From NCBI RefSeq assembly GCF_020829685.1, contig NZ_JAIVFR010000226.1:1-8568 (forward strand): DNA of 8,568 nucleotides. The letters are read 5' to 3'. Shown piece after piece: positions 1 to 6,948 of this stretch. Within the stretch, counting starts at the first letter, position 1; each line of letters opens with the position of its first letter. Under the pieces are notes generated by a model that searched no databases, had not been told where the DNA came from, and worked only from the letters and a program-made list of their open reading frames with translations. Both the position numbers and the translations under genes were made by a program. Source of the stretch: Nostoc sp. CHAB 5715 (GTDB taxonomy: Bacteria; Cyanobacteriota; Cyanobacteriia; Cyanobacteriales; Nostocaceae).

Positions 1-709
1 TGCGCCAGAAAATGTCACTCTTGCCATTGCCGTCAAAATCAACAATGGTAGGAGTTAGTGCTGCGTCTGTTGTGTCTAGAACAGTTGCATTCAGAACTGT
101 TGTGCCATCCATCTGCCAAATAGCGTTCTCACCAGTTGTAGCATTATGCCAGAAGATATCGGTTTTGCGATCGCCGTTGAAATCGCCAATCTGAGGATTC
201 CACGCTGCATCAACGCTAGTTAGAGAAGCCGCAGTACCAACTTTGGTTCCATCCATCAGCACAATGCTATTCTCACCGGTTGTTTTATTGCGTAATAAGA
301 AGTCGGTTTTGGCATCATTGTTGAAATCGGCAATTTTGTAATCATAGGCGGATAGGTCGAAATTACCCAAAGATCCCTGTTCAACAACACTTGTGCCATC
401 CATCAACCGAATGATAATCTCACCGGTTGTAGAATCAACCCAAACTTTGTCCGTTTTACCATCACCGTTAAAGTCAGGAGTAATCGCCGCACTAGTTAAG
501 TAAGGATTAGGATTGGGATTTGCTGACGTTTTAACAGGCGCAGTCACCGATTCACTTTCTAGTGCTAGTGAGGAACTCTTATTCCCAAACCCCAAATCAT
601 AATTTAAACTCTCAAAAGAATTTGTCAAGATTTGTGATTTTGCAAAAGACTCTGATACCCATTTAGATGTATTCAAAGATAAGGGTGAGGAATTTGTACT
701 TTCAGGCAT
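1..709 (-). CDS. FG-GAP/VCBS-type repeat protein, C-terminus beyond window
   Basis: The minus strand is open from an ATG at 709-707 to the left edge, giving 236 residues with no stop. Residues 1-70 are Ser/Asn-rich and low in complexity, with no obvious signal peptide. From residue 79 a unit of 48-49 residues recurs with calcium-loop motifs at D79 (DFNGDGKTD), D128 (DFNNDAKTD), D176 (DFNGDRKTD) and D224 (DFDGNGKSD). Each of the first three is followed by a TTGE...MDGT block. This matches FG-GAP/VCBS-like repeats, which fold as beta-propeller blades and bind calcium; such proteins are usually extracellular or surface-associated in cyanobacteria. About four blades are visible, so several more probably lie to the left. 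The second loop has lost a glycine ligand-loop position (NNDAK) and may bind calcium poorly. No Shine-Dalgarno sequence precedes the ATG. The specific function is unknown; the repeat class is secure. Confidence 0.85.
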   Translation of the reverse strand, partial: MPESTNSSPLSLNTSKWVSESFAKSQILTNSFESLNYDLGFGNKSSSLALESESVTAPVKTSANPNPNPYLTSAAITPDFNGDGKTDKVWVDSTTGEIIIRLMDGTSVVEQGSLGNFDLSAYDYKIADFNNDAKTDFLLRNKTTGENSIVLMDGTKVGTAASLTSVDAAWNPQIGDFNGDRKTDIFWHNATTGENAIWQMDGTTVLNATVLDTTDAALTPTIVDFDGNGKSDIFWR

Positions 710-971
710 GGTGTATTTTTATTATTGGTTGTCATATTTTTTTAACTTTTTTCGAGAATCTCTTTCTGTAACGAAATAACATTTACCAGGGTTTTAAGAT
801 TTCTTTATAACTATTTTTTATTTATTAATGTCATTCTTTGAATATAAATATCTGTTTATTTTAAAGGATAATCATGAGATTTTAAAGTTCTATTAAGCAA
901 TTATAAAATATATTTTGTGCTTTACCTATATGATGATTTATAGATAAAAGCTGATTATTTTATTTATTGTT

Positions 972-1000
972 TTGACATTTAAAATGTTCAATTAGAACAT
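972..1000 (+). promoter_or_regulatory. Consensus -35 box next to a GTTC-N5-GAAC dyad
   Basis: TTGACA, a perfect sigma-70 -35 hexamer, occupies 972-977. It is followed at 984-1000 by the perfect dyad ATGTTC-N5-GAACAT. The dyad covers the place where a -10 element would lie, so it could be an operator. The half-site resembles the GTTC/GAAC half-sites of LexA-type boxes, but this is only a resemblance and the local -10 match is poor. If it is a promoter, it points towards pepP with a leader of about 300 nt. Confidence 0.25.
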
Positions 1001-1042
1001 ACAAATTTATGTAATTGTTATTCGGCTATCTAAAACTTTTAC

Positions 1043-1071
1043 ACTATGTAATCACAGCAGTATTACATAGT
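1043..1071. repeat. Perfect 10-bp inverted repeat, 9-nt spacer
   Basis: ACTATGTAAT (1043-1052) and ATTACATAGT (1062-1071) are exact reverse complements separated by CACAGCAGT. No T-tract follows on either strand, so this is not an ordinary terminator. It could be an RNA stem-loop in a pepP leader, a protein-binding dyad, or a dispersed repeat. Confidence 0.6.
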
Positions 1072-1108
1072 AGTTTGTATAGCAAGTCTAAATTATTGAT
1101 GAATAACT

Positions 1109-1141
1109 AGATCCCCGGCTTCTTAAAGAAGTCCGCGATCT
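1109..1141. repeat. Dispersed palindromic repeat (near-perfect hairpin)
   Basis: The arms read AGATCCCCGGCTTCTT and AAGAAGTCCGCGATCT around a single central A, with only two non-Watson-Crick positions. I recall this CCCCGGCTTCTTTAAGAAG-type palindrome as scattered through Nostocales genomes. It lacks a terminator T-tract. It is probably a small non-coding dispersed repeat rather than part of pepP regulation. Confidence 0.6.
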
Positions 1142-1302
1142 GAGCTTTTCAATAAAATTGATTATTCTCGAATGATTTATAACTTGAGTGGAAACAAATA
1201 TTGGTTAGAATAACTTAGATTAGCAACTATTAAGAGGCATGAATGCATCCTCTAGTTGGAAAAGGTGTAAAATAACACAATACTTTCATAAATACATCAG
1301 CT

Positions 1303-2613
1303 ATGCAAGCAGAATATCGGCAGCGTCGTGAGCAGTTAATGGCAAAAATTGGTGATGGGACAGCCATTTTTCGCAGTGCGCCAATGGCAGTAATGCACAA
1401 CGATGTCGAGTATGTTTATCGCCAAGACAGTGATTTTTTCTACTTGACTGGTTTTAATGAACCACAGGCAGTAGCAGTGTTAGCGCCGCATCATTCAGAA
1501 CATCGGTTTGTGCTGTTTGTCCAACCAAAGGATCGCGAAAAGGAAGTATGGACTGGTTATCTTTCTGGGATAGATGCAGCCAAGGAAATTTATGGTGCTG
1601 ATGAAGCGTACCCCATTAGCGAGTTAGATGAAAAGTTGCCGCAGTATTTGGAAAAAGCCAGCCGGATTTACTATCACTTAGGACGTGATCGCACTTTTAA
1701 TGACCAAATCCTGAGACATTACCAAAGTTTACTGCGAACTTATCCTAAACGCGGTACTGGGCCGATCGCCATTGAAGATACTGGCCCTGTTCTCAACAGC
1801 ATGAGATTGATCAAAAGTGAGGCTGAGTTGGGGTTGATGCGTCAAGCAGCTGCGATCGCCACTGTTGCACACAATTATGCTCAAGAAATCGCCGCACCTG
1901 GACGTTATGAGTACGAAATACAGGCGGAGATGGAACGGATCTTTCGAGTGCGGGGTGGTTTAGGCCCGGCTTATCCTTCGATTGTGGCTTCTGGTGTGAA
2001 TGCTTGCGTACTGCATTACATTGAAAATAATCGTCAAATGCAGGATGGAGAATTACTGCTAATTGATGCTGGTTGTGCTTACGGTTATTACAACTCAGAT
2101 ATTACGCGGACGTTTCCTGTAGGTGGTAAATTTACGCCAGAACAAAAGACGCTGTATGAGATTGTTTTGGAAGCGCAAAAACAAGCGATCGCTCAAGTGC
2201 AACCAGGTAATCCCTTTAAATTAGTTCATGATACAGCAGTGCGTGTTCTCACGGAAGGTTTAGTTGAACTTGGCATCCTCAAAGGTGAAATTGACAAGTT
2301 AATTGAAGAAGAGAAATATAAGCCATATTATATGCATCGCACCAGTCATTGGTTAGGGTTGGATGTACATGATGTGGGTGTTTACCAGCACGGTGAAGAC
2401 AAACCGCAGATTTTACAACCAGGCCAAATTCTGACAGTGGAACCAGGATTATATATTGTGCCTGACACCAAACTAGCAGAAGATCAACCAGAGACTGATC
2501 CTCGATGGATTGGTATTGGTATTCGGATTGAGGATGATGTGTTAGTTACATCTGATGGACATGAGGTGTTAACTGCGGGAGTTCCCAAAGCAGTGGATGA
2601 AGTGGAACGATAA
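1303..2613 (+). CDS. pepP: Xaa-Pro aminopeptidase (aminopeptidase P)
   Basis: This cytosolic dimetal peptidase removes the N-terminal residue from peptides with proline in second position, as part of peptide turnover. The 436 residues match E. coli PepP in length and architecture: an AMP_N domain (about 1-150) and a pita-bread catalytic domain (about 170-425). All five metal ligands are present: D255 in LLLIDAG, D266 in YYNSDITRTFP, H349 in RTSHWLGLDVHDVG, E380 in TVEPGLY and E410 in IRIEDD. The accessory histidines H238, H345 and H356 fall at the spacing of E. coli H243, H350 and H361. The ATG lacks a Shine-Dalgarno sequence, which is common in cyanobacteria, but the N-terminus (EYRQRREQLMAKI) is standard for the family, so the start is likely right. 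The gene is alone on its strand and converges on the next gene 31 bp away. Nothing looks degraded. Confidence 0.96.
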   Translation: MQAEYRQRREQLMAKIGDGTAIFRSAPMAVMHNDVEYVYRQDSDFFYLTGFNEPQAVAVLAPHHSEHRFVLFVQPKDREKEVWTGYLSGIDAAKEIYGADEAYPISELDEKLPQYLEKASRIYYHLGRDRTFNDQILRHYQSLLRTYPKRGTGPIAIEDTGPVLNSMRLIKSEAELGLMRQAAAIATVAHNYAQEIAAPGRYEYEIQAEMERIFRVRGGLGPAYPSIVASGVNACVLHYIENNRQMQDGELLLIDAGCAYGYYNSDITRTFPVGGKFTPEQKTLYEIVLEAQKQAIAQVQPGNPFKLVHDTAVRVLTEGLVELGILKGEIDKLIEEEKYKPYYMHRTSHWLGLDVHDVGVYQHGEDKPQILQPGQILTVEPGLYIVPDTKLAEDQPETDPRWIGIGIRIEDDVLVTSDGHEVLTAGVPKAVDEVER

Positions 2614-2642
2614 AAAAATGGGGATGGTGTGTACCATCCCCA
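2612..2642 (-). terminator. Intrinsic terminator between two convergent genes
   Basis: GGGGATGGT (2620-2628), loop GTGT and ACCATCCCC (2633-2641) form a perfect 9-bp stem, extended by T2619-A2642. On the minus strand the stem is followed by seven Ts (complement of the A-run 2612-2618), so it is a textbook Rho-independent terminator for the 2645-3256 gene. On the plus strand it directly follows the pepP stop but has no T-tract, so it would end pepP transcripts less efficiently or serve as a 3' stabilising hairpin. The same stem recurs at 4994-5015. Confidence 0.85.
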
Positions 2643-2644
2643 AG

Positions 2645-3256
2645 CTAAAATTGCGGACAAACCATCAGAGTCGTTGTGAGAATTCCTAATATCTTGTCTA
2701 TTTCTTTAATAAAGTAATCGTTCTTATCGATAAAGATAGTATTCTCACAAAGTTTTAGAAATTTCCAATCTGTTCCTGTTGTAACTACACCATAAATTTC
2801 ATCGATAATATTTCCTTGTTGCTGGTTAAACAATTGAGATGCAATCATTGTCGCAATACATTGTCCTAAACCAGATTTAATACTCTCATTTTTAGCTTCC
2901 ACAATAGTTACGACAGGACTAGTAATATCATATTGTTCTGGTGAACAACTGAGAATAAAATCACAGCGCCCTTCTAAGCCTTTAGAAGCATCTACATTAA
3001 ACTCTGAACCAGAAAATATACTAATTTGGTATTTAAAGAAGCGTTTAACTTCAATTAAAACAGGCATAATAATTAGTTCAGAACGAGCTTTTTCTGTATT
3101 TATTGCTGTCACCAATGGTAGATGCTCAGAGAAAATCAAATTTAGATATTCACTAGGTGAAACTGCTTGCACATCTGTAAATAAATCTTGATTTTCAACA
3201 AAGATTAATTTAAAGTCTGTTTTTACTTTGCTAAGATTAAAGGCGCTGTACGGCAC
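2645..3256 (-). CDS. PD-(D/E)XK-like protein, function unknown
   Basis: I recognise this as a recurring cyanobacterial hypothetical protein family of about 200 residues, without a known function. From the GTG start it is 203 residues; numbering here is from that start. D99 in the CDFIL strand, then E120-x-K122 in TIVEAKNE, and a Q133 in a following helix (GQCIATMIASQLF) match the core D...ExK...Q pattern of PD-(D/E)XK nuclease folds. A conserved-looking NTEKARSELI block (about 53-62) supplies an upstream glutamate, E60. No DNA-binding domain or methylase partner is visible, so it is not a recognisable restriction system. A TTG at 3271 would add five residues, but a strong GAGGGG lies inside that extension at the right distance from the GTG (3256-3254), so the GTG is preferred. 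A terminator hairpin follows the stop closely. Confidence 0.72.
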   Translation of the reverse strand: MPYSAFNLSKVKTDFKLIFVENQDLFTDVQAVSPSEYLNLIFSEHLPLVTAINTEKARSELIIMPVLIEVKRFFKYQISIFSGSEFNVDASKGLEGRCDFILSCSPEQYDITSPVVTIVEAKNESIKSGLGQCIATMIASQLFNQQQGNIIDEIYGVVTTGTDWKFLKLCENTIFIDKNDYFIKEIDKILGILTTTLMVCPQF

Positions 3257-3263
3257 TGTATCA

Positions 3264-3269
3264 CCCCTC
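3264..3269 (-). promoter_or_regulatory. Shine-Dalgarno sequence that decides the GTG start
   Basis: On the minus strand GAGGGG is followed by a 7-nt spacer and the GTG at 3256. The competing TTG at 3271 lies upstream of this site and has no ribosome-binding sequence of its own. The spacing and the protein start (PYSAFNLSKVK) both favour GTG. Confidence 0.7.
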
Positions 3270-3285
3270 AATCACGCTTAACTGC

Positions 3286-3294
3286 ATAGTATCA
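3286..3294 (-). promoter_or_regulatory. Candidate extended -10 element
   Basis: On the minus strand the sequence TGATACTAT gives a TGn-extended -10 (TACTAT, four of six consensus bases) about 30 bp upstream of the GTG start. It would yield a leader of roughly 20-25 nt that includes the GAGGGG site. No convincing -35 was seen, which is tolerable for an extended -10 but leaves this tentative. Confidence 0.3.
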
Positions 3295-3380
3295 TTTTGA
3301 GAGTAAAGTGCAGCGATGTCTACGGCGGCAAACTACGCAAGTTGCGATCGCTAAGAAAGTAAGTTTGATGATATCTCAGA

Positions 3381-3515
3381 TCAAGAACAGCCTTCAACAA
3401 ATTCAACTTCCGGTAGTTTACCTGAGCGAAACTGAGTGACACGCTTACCGTCAGTCTCGAATACCACACGATAGTTCTGGTTAGCACGGTCTTTCGGGAT
3501 AATTGAAACTCTCAC
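3381..3515 (-). pseudogene. C-terminal fragment of an unrecognised protein
   Basis: A 44-codon frame from GTG (3515-3513) to TGA (3383-3381) reads MRVSIIPKDRANQNYRVV and continues to end in PEVEFVEGCS. The alternating hydrophobic/polar pattern (YRVVFETDGKRVTQF) looks like beta-strands of a real protein rather than random translation. An in-frame TGA lies two codons upstream of the GTG, and the fragment abuts the chitinase coding region, which lacks its own start. I therefore read it as the surviving 3' end of a gene cut by a rearrangement. It could instead be a genuine 44-residue protein; no Shine-Dalgarno sequence supports that. The family is not recognised. A HIP1 octamer lies nearby at 3344-3351. 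Confidence 0.4.
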
Positions 3516-3540
3516 TGCTCAAGCCCTAAGCAGTACATCT

Positions 3541-4716
3541 AAAAAAGGATATAAATTTGTTGGTTACTTTGGCAACTGGGCACAATATCGCCAAGGCGGA
3601 GGGAAGTTCTTCCCCGACCAAATTGACCCTTCGCTATTTACACACATCAACTTTGCCTTTGGTATGTTGGGCTTTGTGAGTTGGAGTGTCGATCCATCGC
3701 CAACACGAACCGGAAACCAACGCTACACAGGTGACTACACACTTCAACCAGTGGAATGGAACGATCAGACAGTTCTGTACCCGGCGATGCAGAATTTAAA
3801 AAAGAAAAACCCCAACCTCAAAACGCTTATCGCAATTGGTGGCTGGAGTTTTAACAGTTGCGATGACACGCCTGAGTCAGCCGGAACAGCTCACCCCTAC
3901 GGCCCCTTTACCTGCCAATTATTCAGCAAAATGGCAGCCAATCCTAATGGCAGGAGGCAGTTTATTAATTCTGCGATCGCCTATGCCAAACAATACGGCT
4001 TTGACGGCATTGATCTCGACTGGGAATATCCCGGCGACTCTGCACGAGGTGGTCAAGATGCCGATTACAACAATTACCTAACACTGCTGAAAGAGTTCCG
4101 TCAAACTGCTGGACAAAATTTTATCATCATTATGGCTTCTGCTGCCGTACCCAAGGGTAGCAAAACGGGCGACCAATTCTTCCTGTGGTTGGCTCAGTGC
4201 GGTCAATATTTAGATTGGTTTAATGTCATGTCCTACGACTACCACGGGGCTTTTGACGATCCCAAGACAATAGGAACAGGAGTCAACGCGCCTCTCCTGC
4301 AAGATTCCGTCCCCAATGGTACGTTTTGCATCAAGGATACGGTGGACGCTTACCTGAAAGCGAAAATTCCCAAGGAAAAGATCGTGCTAGGGATGCCCAC
4401 CTACGGGCGAAGTTACGTCATCGCAGACCGTACCGATGGCTACGGAAAGCCTTTTAGTAGTGCGGGACCCGCAGGACCAGCGACAGCCACCCCTGGTATT
4501 CTCGCTTATTATGAAATTCTTGAGAAAATTGCTAATGGGGAACTCAATGTCCAAAAGTGGGATGAAGCGACTTTGACTCCCTACGCCTACAGCACTAAAA
4601 CCGGACTTTGGGTGAGTTATGACAACCCGAAATCACTTGGTTATAAAGTCAGTTATTTGATTGAAAAAGAATTGGGAGGTGCAATGGTATGGGCGATTAC
4701 TTCCAAAAAGAAATAA
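3541..4716 (+). CDS. GH18 chitinase lacking a start codon; probably decaying
   Basis: Glycoside hydrolase family 18 enzymes cleave chitin beta-1,4 bonds by substrate-assisted catalysis. The frame is coding from KKGYKFVGYFGNW (3541) through INFAFG and contains the active-site motif DGIDLDWEYP. Numbering from the in-frame ATG at 3664, the motif residues are D114, D117, D119 and catalytic acid E121. The LIAIGGWSF strand (55-63), MSYDYHG (189-195) and terminal GGAMVWAI with W343 are also present, so the TIM barrel and catalytic site look intact. However, the frame is open only back to a TAG at 3472-3474, with no ATG, GTG or TTG before 3664. Starting at 3664 would delete the first beta-strand and part of the second, and no Shine-Dalgarno sequence precedes it. 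The C-terminus ends abruptly in TSKKK while a neighbouring frame continues in coding-like sequence. No signal peptide is seen. The identity is secure; whether the gene is expressed is doubtful. Confidence 0.85.
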   Translation, partial: KKGYKFVGYFGNWAQYRQGGGKFFPDQIDPSLFTHINFAFGMLGFVSWSVDPSPTRTGNQRYTGDYTLQPVEWNDQTVLYPAMQNLKKKNPNLKTLIAIGGWSFNSCDDTPESAGTAHPYGPFTCQLFSKMAANPNGRRQFINSAIAYAKQYGFDGIDLDWEYPGDSARGGQDADYNNYLTLLKEFRQTAGQNFIIIMASAAVPKGSKTGDQFFLWLAQCGQYLDWFNVMSYDYHGAFDDPKTIGTGVNAPLLQDSVPNGTFCIKDTVDAYLKAKIPKEKIVLGMPTYGRSYVIADRTDGYGKPFSSAGPAGPATATPGILAYYEILEKIANGELNVQKWDEATLTPYAYSTKTGLWVSYDNPKSLGYKVSYLIEKELGGAMVWAITSKKK

Positions 4717-4841
4717 AAGATTTGGCATCTAAACTGGGATCAAAGCCCAAGGAAGTAAATAAATATGAAGATGAATTTGGTGGGAGGGCGGGATATACAA
4801 AGATTTTAATGAACAAAAATAAAGATCGCGATGAACTGTAA
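4689..4841 (+). CDS. Overlapping 50-codon ORF: frameshifted chitinase tail or small protein
   Basis: Starting at an ATG inside the last codons of the chitinase, another frame runs 50 codons to TAA (4839-4841). It begins MGDYFQKEIKDLASKLG and is rich in Lys, Glu and Asp. GH18 proteins commonly continue after MVWAI with an acidic D-x-D/D-F stretch, so DYFQ just after the shared MVWAI position suggests the true chitinase C-terminus displaced by a small indel near 4695. Alternatively it is a small charged protein translated by coupling, since its ATG overlaps the upstream gene by 28 nt. No family is recognised. The frameshift reading fits the other damage to the chitinase. Confidence 0.35.
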   Translation: MGDYFQKEIKDLASKLGSKPKEVNKYEDEFGGRAGYTKILMNKNKDRDEL

Positions 4842-4911
4842 TTACTGCCTCCATCGAGCCATGAGCGTTTAACTACAAATTTTGATCCTAAATACTAAAT
4901 AGATCCACGTC

Positions 4912-4937
4912 TAGGGGCAATTGATGAATTGCCTCTA
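4912..4937. repeat. Dispersed palindrome (TAGGGGCAATT hairpin)
   Basis: TAGGGGCAATT (4912-4922) and AATTGCCTCTA (4927-4937) form an 11-bp stem with one G-T pair around GATG. I recall GGCAATTCATGAATTGCC palindromes as abundant in Nostocales intergenic DNA. It lacks a T-tract, so it is a repeat rather than a terminator. Confidence 0.6.
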
Positions 4938-4984
4938 CGACAGATGTGGTTTTTAACTTGCACCACCGCCAGGGTTGTTCTAGA

Positions 4985-5022
4985 AAAAGTTTTGGGGATG
5001 GTATTTACCATCCCCAACTTTT
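4985..5022 (-). terminator. ftsH intrinsic terminator, probably bidirectional
   Basis: TTGGGGATGGT (4992-5002) pairs perfectly with ACCATCCCCAA (5007-5017) around ATTT, and outer arms AAAAG (4985-4989) and CTTTT (5018-5022) pair across a two-base bulge. On the minus strand the stem is followed by five Ts, 40 nt beyond the ftsH stop; on the plus strand it is followed by four Ts. It can therefore end ftsH transcripts and anything coming from the chitinase side. The core stem is identical to that at 2620-2641. Confidence 0.8.
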
Positions 5023-5061
5023 GCAAAATATTAAGTGAGCATTCCTGACTACAGCTAACTA

Positions 5062-6948
5062 TTACAGTTGCGGTACGTACTGCTGCTTCTCAGGTACTTC
5101 AGCATACTCAGCCACAATCTGGCGGAATTCTTCGCCGTCAATGGTTTCTTTTTCGATGAGCAAATCGACTAAGCGATCAGTGACAGTGCGATGGTCACGC
5201 ACAATCTTCTTGGCGTTTTCGTAGCATTCTTCCACGATCGCTCGCACTTGTCCATCAATGCGAGAGGCGATGGATTCGGAATACTCAGATCGGGTTGTCC
5301 AGTCACGACCCAAGAAAACTTCACCCTGCTGGCTTTCTAACGACAGTGGCCCTAAGTCGGACATCCCGAAACGAGTCACCATCTGCCGTGCCATTCCTGA
5401 TAACTGTTGCAAGTCTCCACCAGCGCCAGTGGTAACTTCCGCAGCCCCAAAAATAACTTCCTCAGCAGCACGACCGCCCAAAGCGCCAGTAATCCTTGCT
5501 CTCAACTGAGAACGAGAAATTAACCCTTGTTCTTCGTTGGGAGTAAACCAAGTCAAACCTTGCGCTTGTCCCCGTGGAATTAAGGTGACTTTCTGCACTG
5601 GGTCATGGTCTTTTAATAAAGTTCCCACTAAGGCGTGTCCAATTTCGTGGTATGCAATCAAGCGCTTGCTCTTGCTATCCACCAAGGGAGTACCTTCCAT
5701 CCCAGCTACTACCCGATCGACTGCATCATCAATTTCGCGGATGGTGATAGCTTCTTTACGTCTTCTAGCAGTCAAAATTGCCGCTTCGTTGAGTAAGTTA
5801 GCTAAGTCAGCACCAGTGAATCCAGGAGTGCGGCGAGCGATCGCATCCAAAGATACACTAGGATCTAATTTCTTGTTCCGCGCATGGACTTGTAAGATTT
5901 CCAAACGTCCTTTAATATCGGGTGCATCGACTGTTACTTGTCGGTCAAAGCGACCAGGACGCAACAATGCTGAGTCTAGTACATCAGGACGGTTGGTAGC
6001 AGCAATAATAATGATGCCTGTATTACCTTCAAACCCGTCCATTTCGGTGAGCAACTGGTTGAGGGTTTGCTCTCTTTCATCGTTACCGCCACCGATACCA
6101 GCGCCCCGTTGCCGTCCTACTGCGTCGATTTCATCGATGAAGATGATACAGGGGGCGTTGTCTTTGGCTTTCTTGAACAAATCGCGGACGCGGGATGCAC
6201 CCACACCAACGAACATTTCCACAAATTCCGAACCGGAAATACTAAAGAAAGGTACGCCTGCTTCACCAGCGATCGCTTTTGCTAGTAAAGTTTTACCAGT
6301 TCCAGGAGGCCCAACTAACAGCACTCCCTTGGGAATCCGTGCGCCTACTGCGGTAAATCTTTCTGGCTGCTTGAGGAAGGTGACCACTTCTTGCAATTCT
6401 TCCTTAGCTTCTTCAATACCAGCTACGTCATCAAATTTGACCCCAGTTTTCGCCTCCATTTGGAAACGCGCCTTGGATTTGCCGAAATTCATCGCTTGAC
6501 CTGGCCCGCCGGGGAGGTTGCTAGAACGCCGGAACAAAAAGAACAGCCCGGTAATCAATAAAACTGGAAATATGAGATTGCCCAACAATCCCCAAATTGC
6601 CCCATCATTGCGCATGGGGTGAGCATCAAAACTAATGTCTTTTTCTTTGAGCTTGCTAATTAACTCAGGAGCGTTAACAGGCAAATCCACCCGCCACCTT
6701 TGGACACGATTTTCGATGTCTGGATCGCGGGCTTCTATAATTGCTGTCCTACCGCCTTCGTACAGATCCACGCTGGTGACGCGATCGCCATCCAAGTATT
6801 CTAGAAAGCGACCATAGGTCATGCGGGTATTGGCTGCATTCTTACTCATGTCAGTAGGAGCGCCTGCAAAGGCCCCTTGCCAGAAGAAAAAACCAATTAC
6901 CAAAGCAGGCAATGTCCAGAGTACTACGACTTTCCAAGAGAATTTCAT
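5062..6948 (-). CDS. ftsH: Membrane ATP-dependent zinc protease FtsH (FtsH2-like)
   Basis: FtsH is a hexameric membrane AAA+ protease. In cyanobacteria the FtsH2/FtsH3 complex in thylakoids removes damaged photosystem II D1 and other membrane proteins. The 628 residues carry two membrane segments (about 7-23 and 120-139) flanking a lumenal domain. The AAA module follows: Walker A GPPGTGKT (213-220), pore loop MFVGVG (245-250), Walker B IIFIDE (268-273), and a second region of homology with arginine fingers R330 and R333. The M41 protease has HEIGH (434-438) and the third zinc ligand D512 in GAGGDLQQ. The N-terminus (MKFSWK) and C-terminus ([15 protein letters not shown]) closely resemble the Synechocystis Slr0228 type as I remember it, so FtsH2 is my best paralogue call, by inference. 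AGAGG (6962-6958) sits 9 nt before the ATG. All catalytic residues are present and the gene stands alone with its own terminator. Confidence 0.97.
   Translation of the reverse strand: MKFSWKVVVLWTLPALVIGFFFWQGAFAGAPTDMSKNAANTRMTYGRFLEYLDGDRVTSVDLYEGGRTAIIEARDPDIENRVQRWRVDLPVNAPELISKLKEKDISFDAHPMRNDGAIWGLLGNLIFPVLLITGLFFLFRRSSNLPGGPGQAMNFGKSKARFQMEAKTGVKFDDVAGIEEAKEELQEVVTFLKQPERFTAVGARIPKGVLLVGPPGTGKTLLAKAIAGEAGVPFFSISGSEFVEMFVGVGASRVRDLFKKAKDNAPCIIFIDEIDAVGRQRGAGIGGGNDEREQTLNQLLTEMDGFEGNTGIIIIAATNRPDVLDSALLRPGRFDRQVTVDAPDIKGRLEILQVHARNKKLDPSVSLDAIARRTPGFTGADLANLLNEAAILTARRRKEAITIREIDDAVDRVVAGMEGTPLVDSKSKRLIAYHEIGHALVGTLLKDHDPVQKVTLIPRGQAQGLTWFTPNEEQGLISRSQLRARITGALGGRAAEEVIFGAAEVTTGAGGDLQQLSGMARQMVTRFGMSDLGPLSLESQQGEVFLGRDWTTRSEYSESIASRIDGQVRAIVEECYENAKKIVRDHRTVTDRLVDLLIEKETIDGEEFRQIVAEYAEVPEKQQYVPQL

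Larger units (their letters stand above)
710..1302. other. AT-rich divergent intergenic region
   Basis: This 593-bp gap lies between the divergent FG-GAP gene and pepP and must hold both promoters. I see no coding region on either strand. It is very AT-rich, especially 720-1010. On the minus strand TATAAT (905-900) is a perfect -10 hexamer for the FG-GAP gene but lacks a good -35. On the plus strand TAAAAT at 1268-1273 lies 30 bp before the pepP start, also without a convincing -35. Three palindromes are listed separately. A small imperfect dyad around 1233-1252 looks unremarkable. Confidence 0.7.

Noticed and set aside
12..194. Plus-strand 60-codon frame opposite the FG-GAP gene
   Set aside because: The minus strand there encodes clear DFNGD-type calcium repeats; the plus-strand peptide is a low-complexity complement of that repeat.
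1109..1141. Palindrome read as an attenuator of pepP
   Set aside because: No T-tract or leader peptide is visible, and the sequence fits a known style of dispersed Nostocales repeat.
4912..4937. Hairpin as a terminator for the chitinase
   Set aside because: Neither strand has a T-tract after the stem, and the GGCAATT palindrome is of a widely dispersed type.
5537..6499. Long plus-strand open frame of 320 codons opposite ftsH
   Set aside because: It lies wholly antisense to the strongly conserved AAA domain of ftsH, its translation resembles no protein family and is rich in Ser/Pro/Ala/Arg as expected from a complement, and the opposite strand has every FtsH motif.
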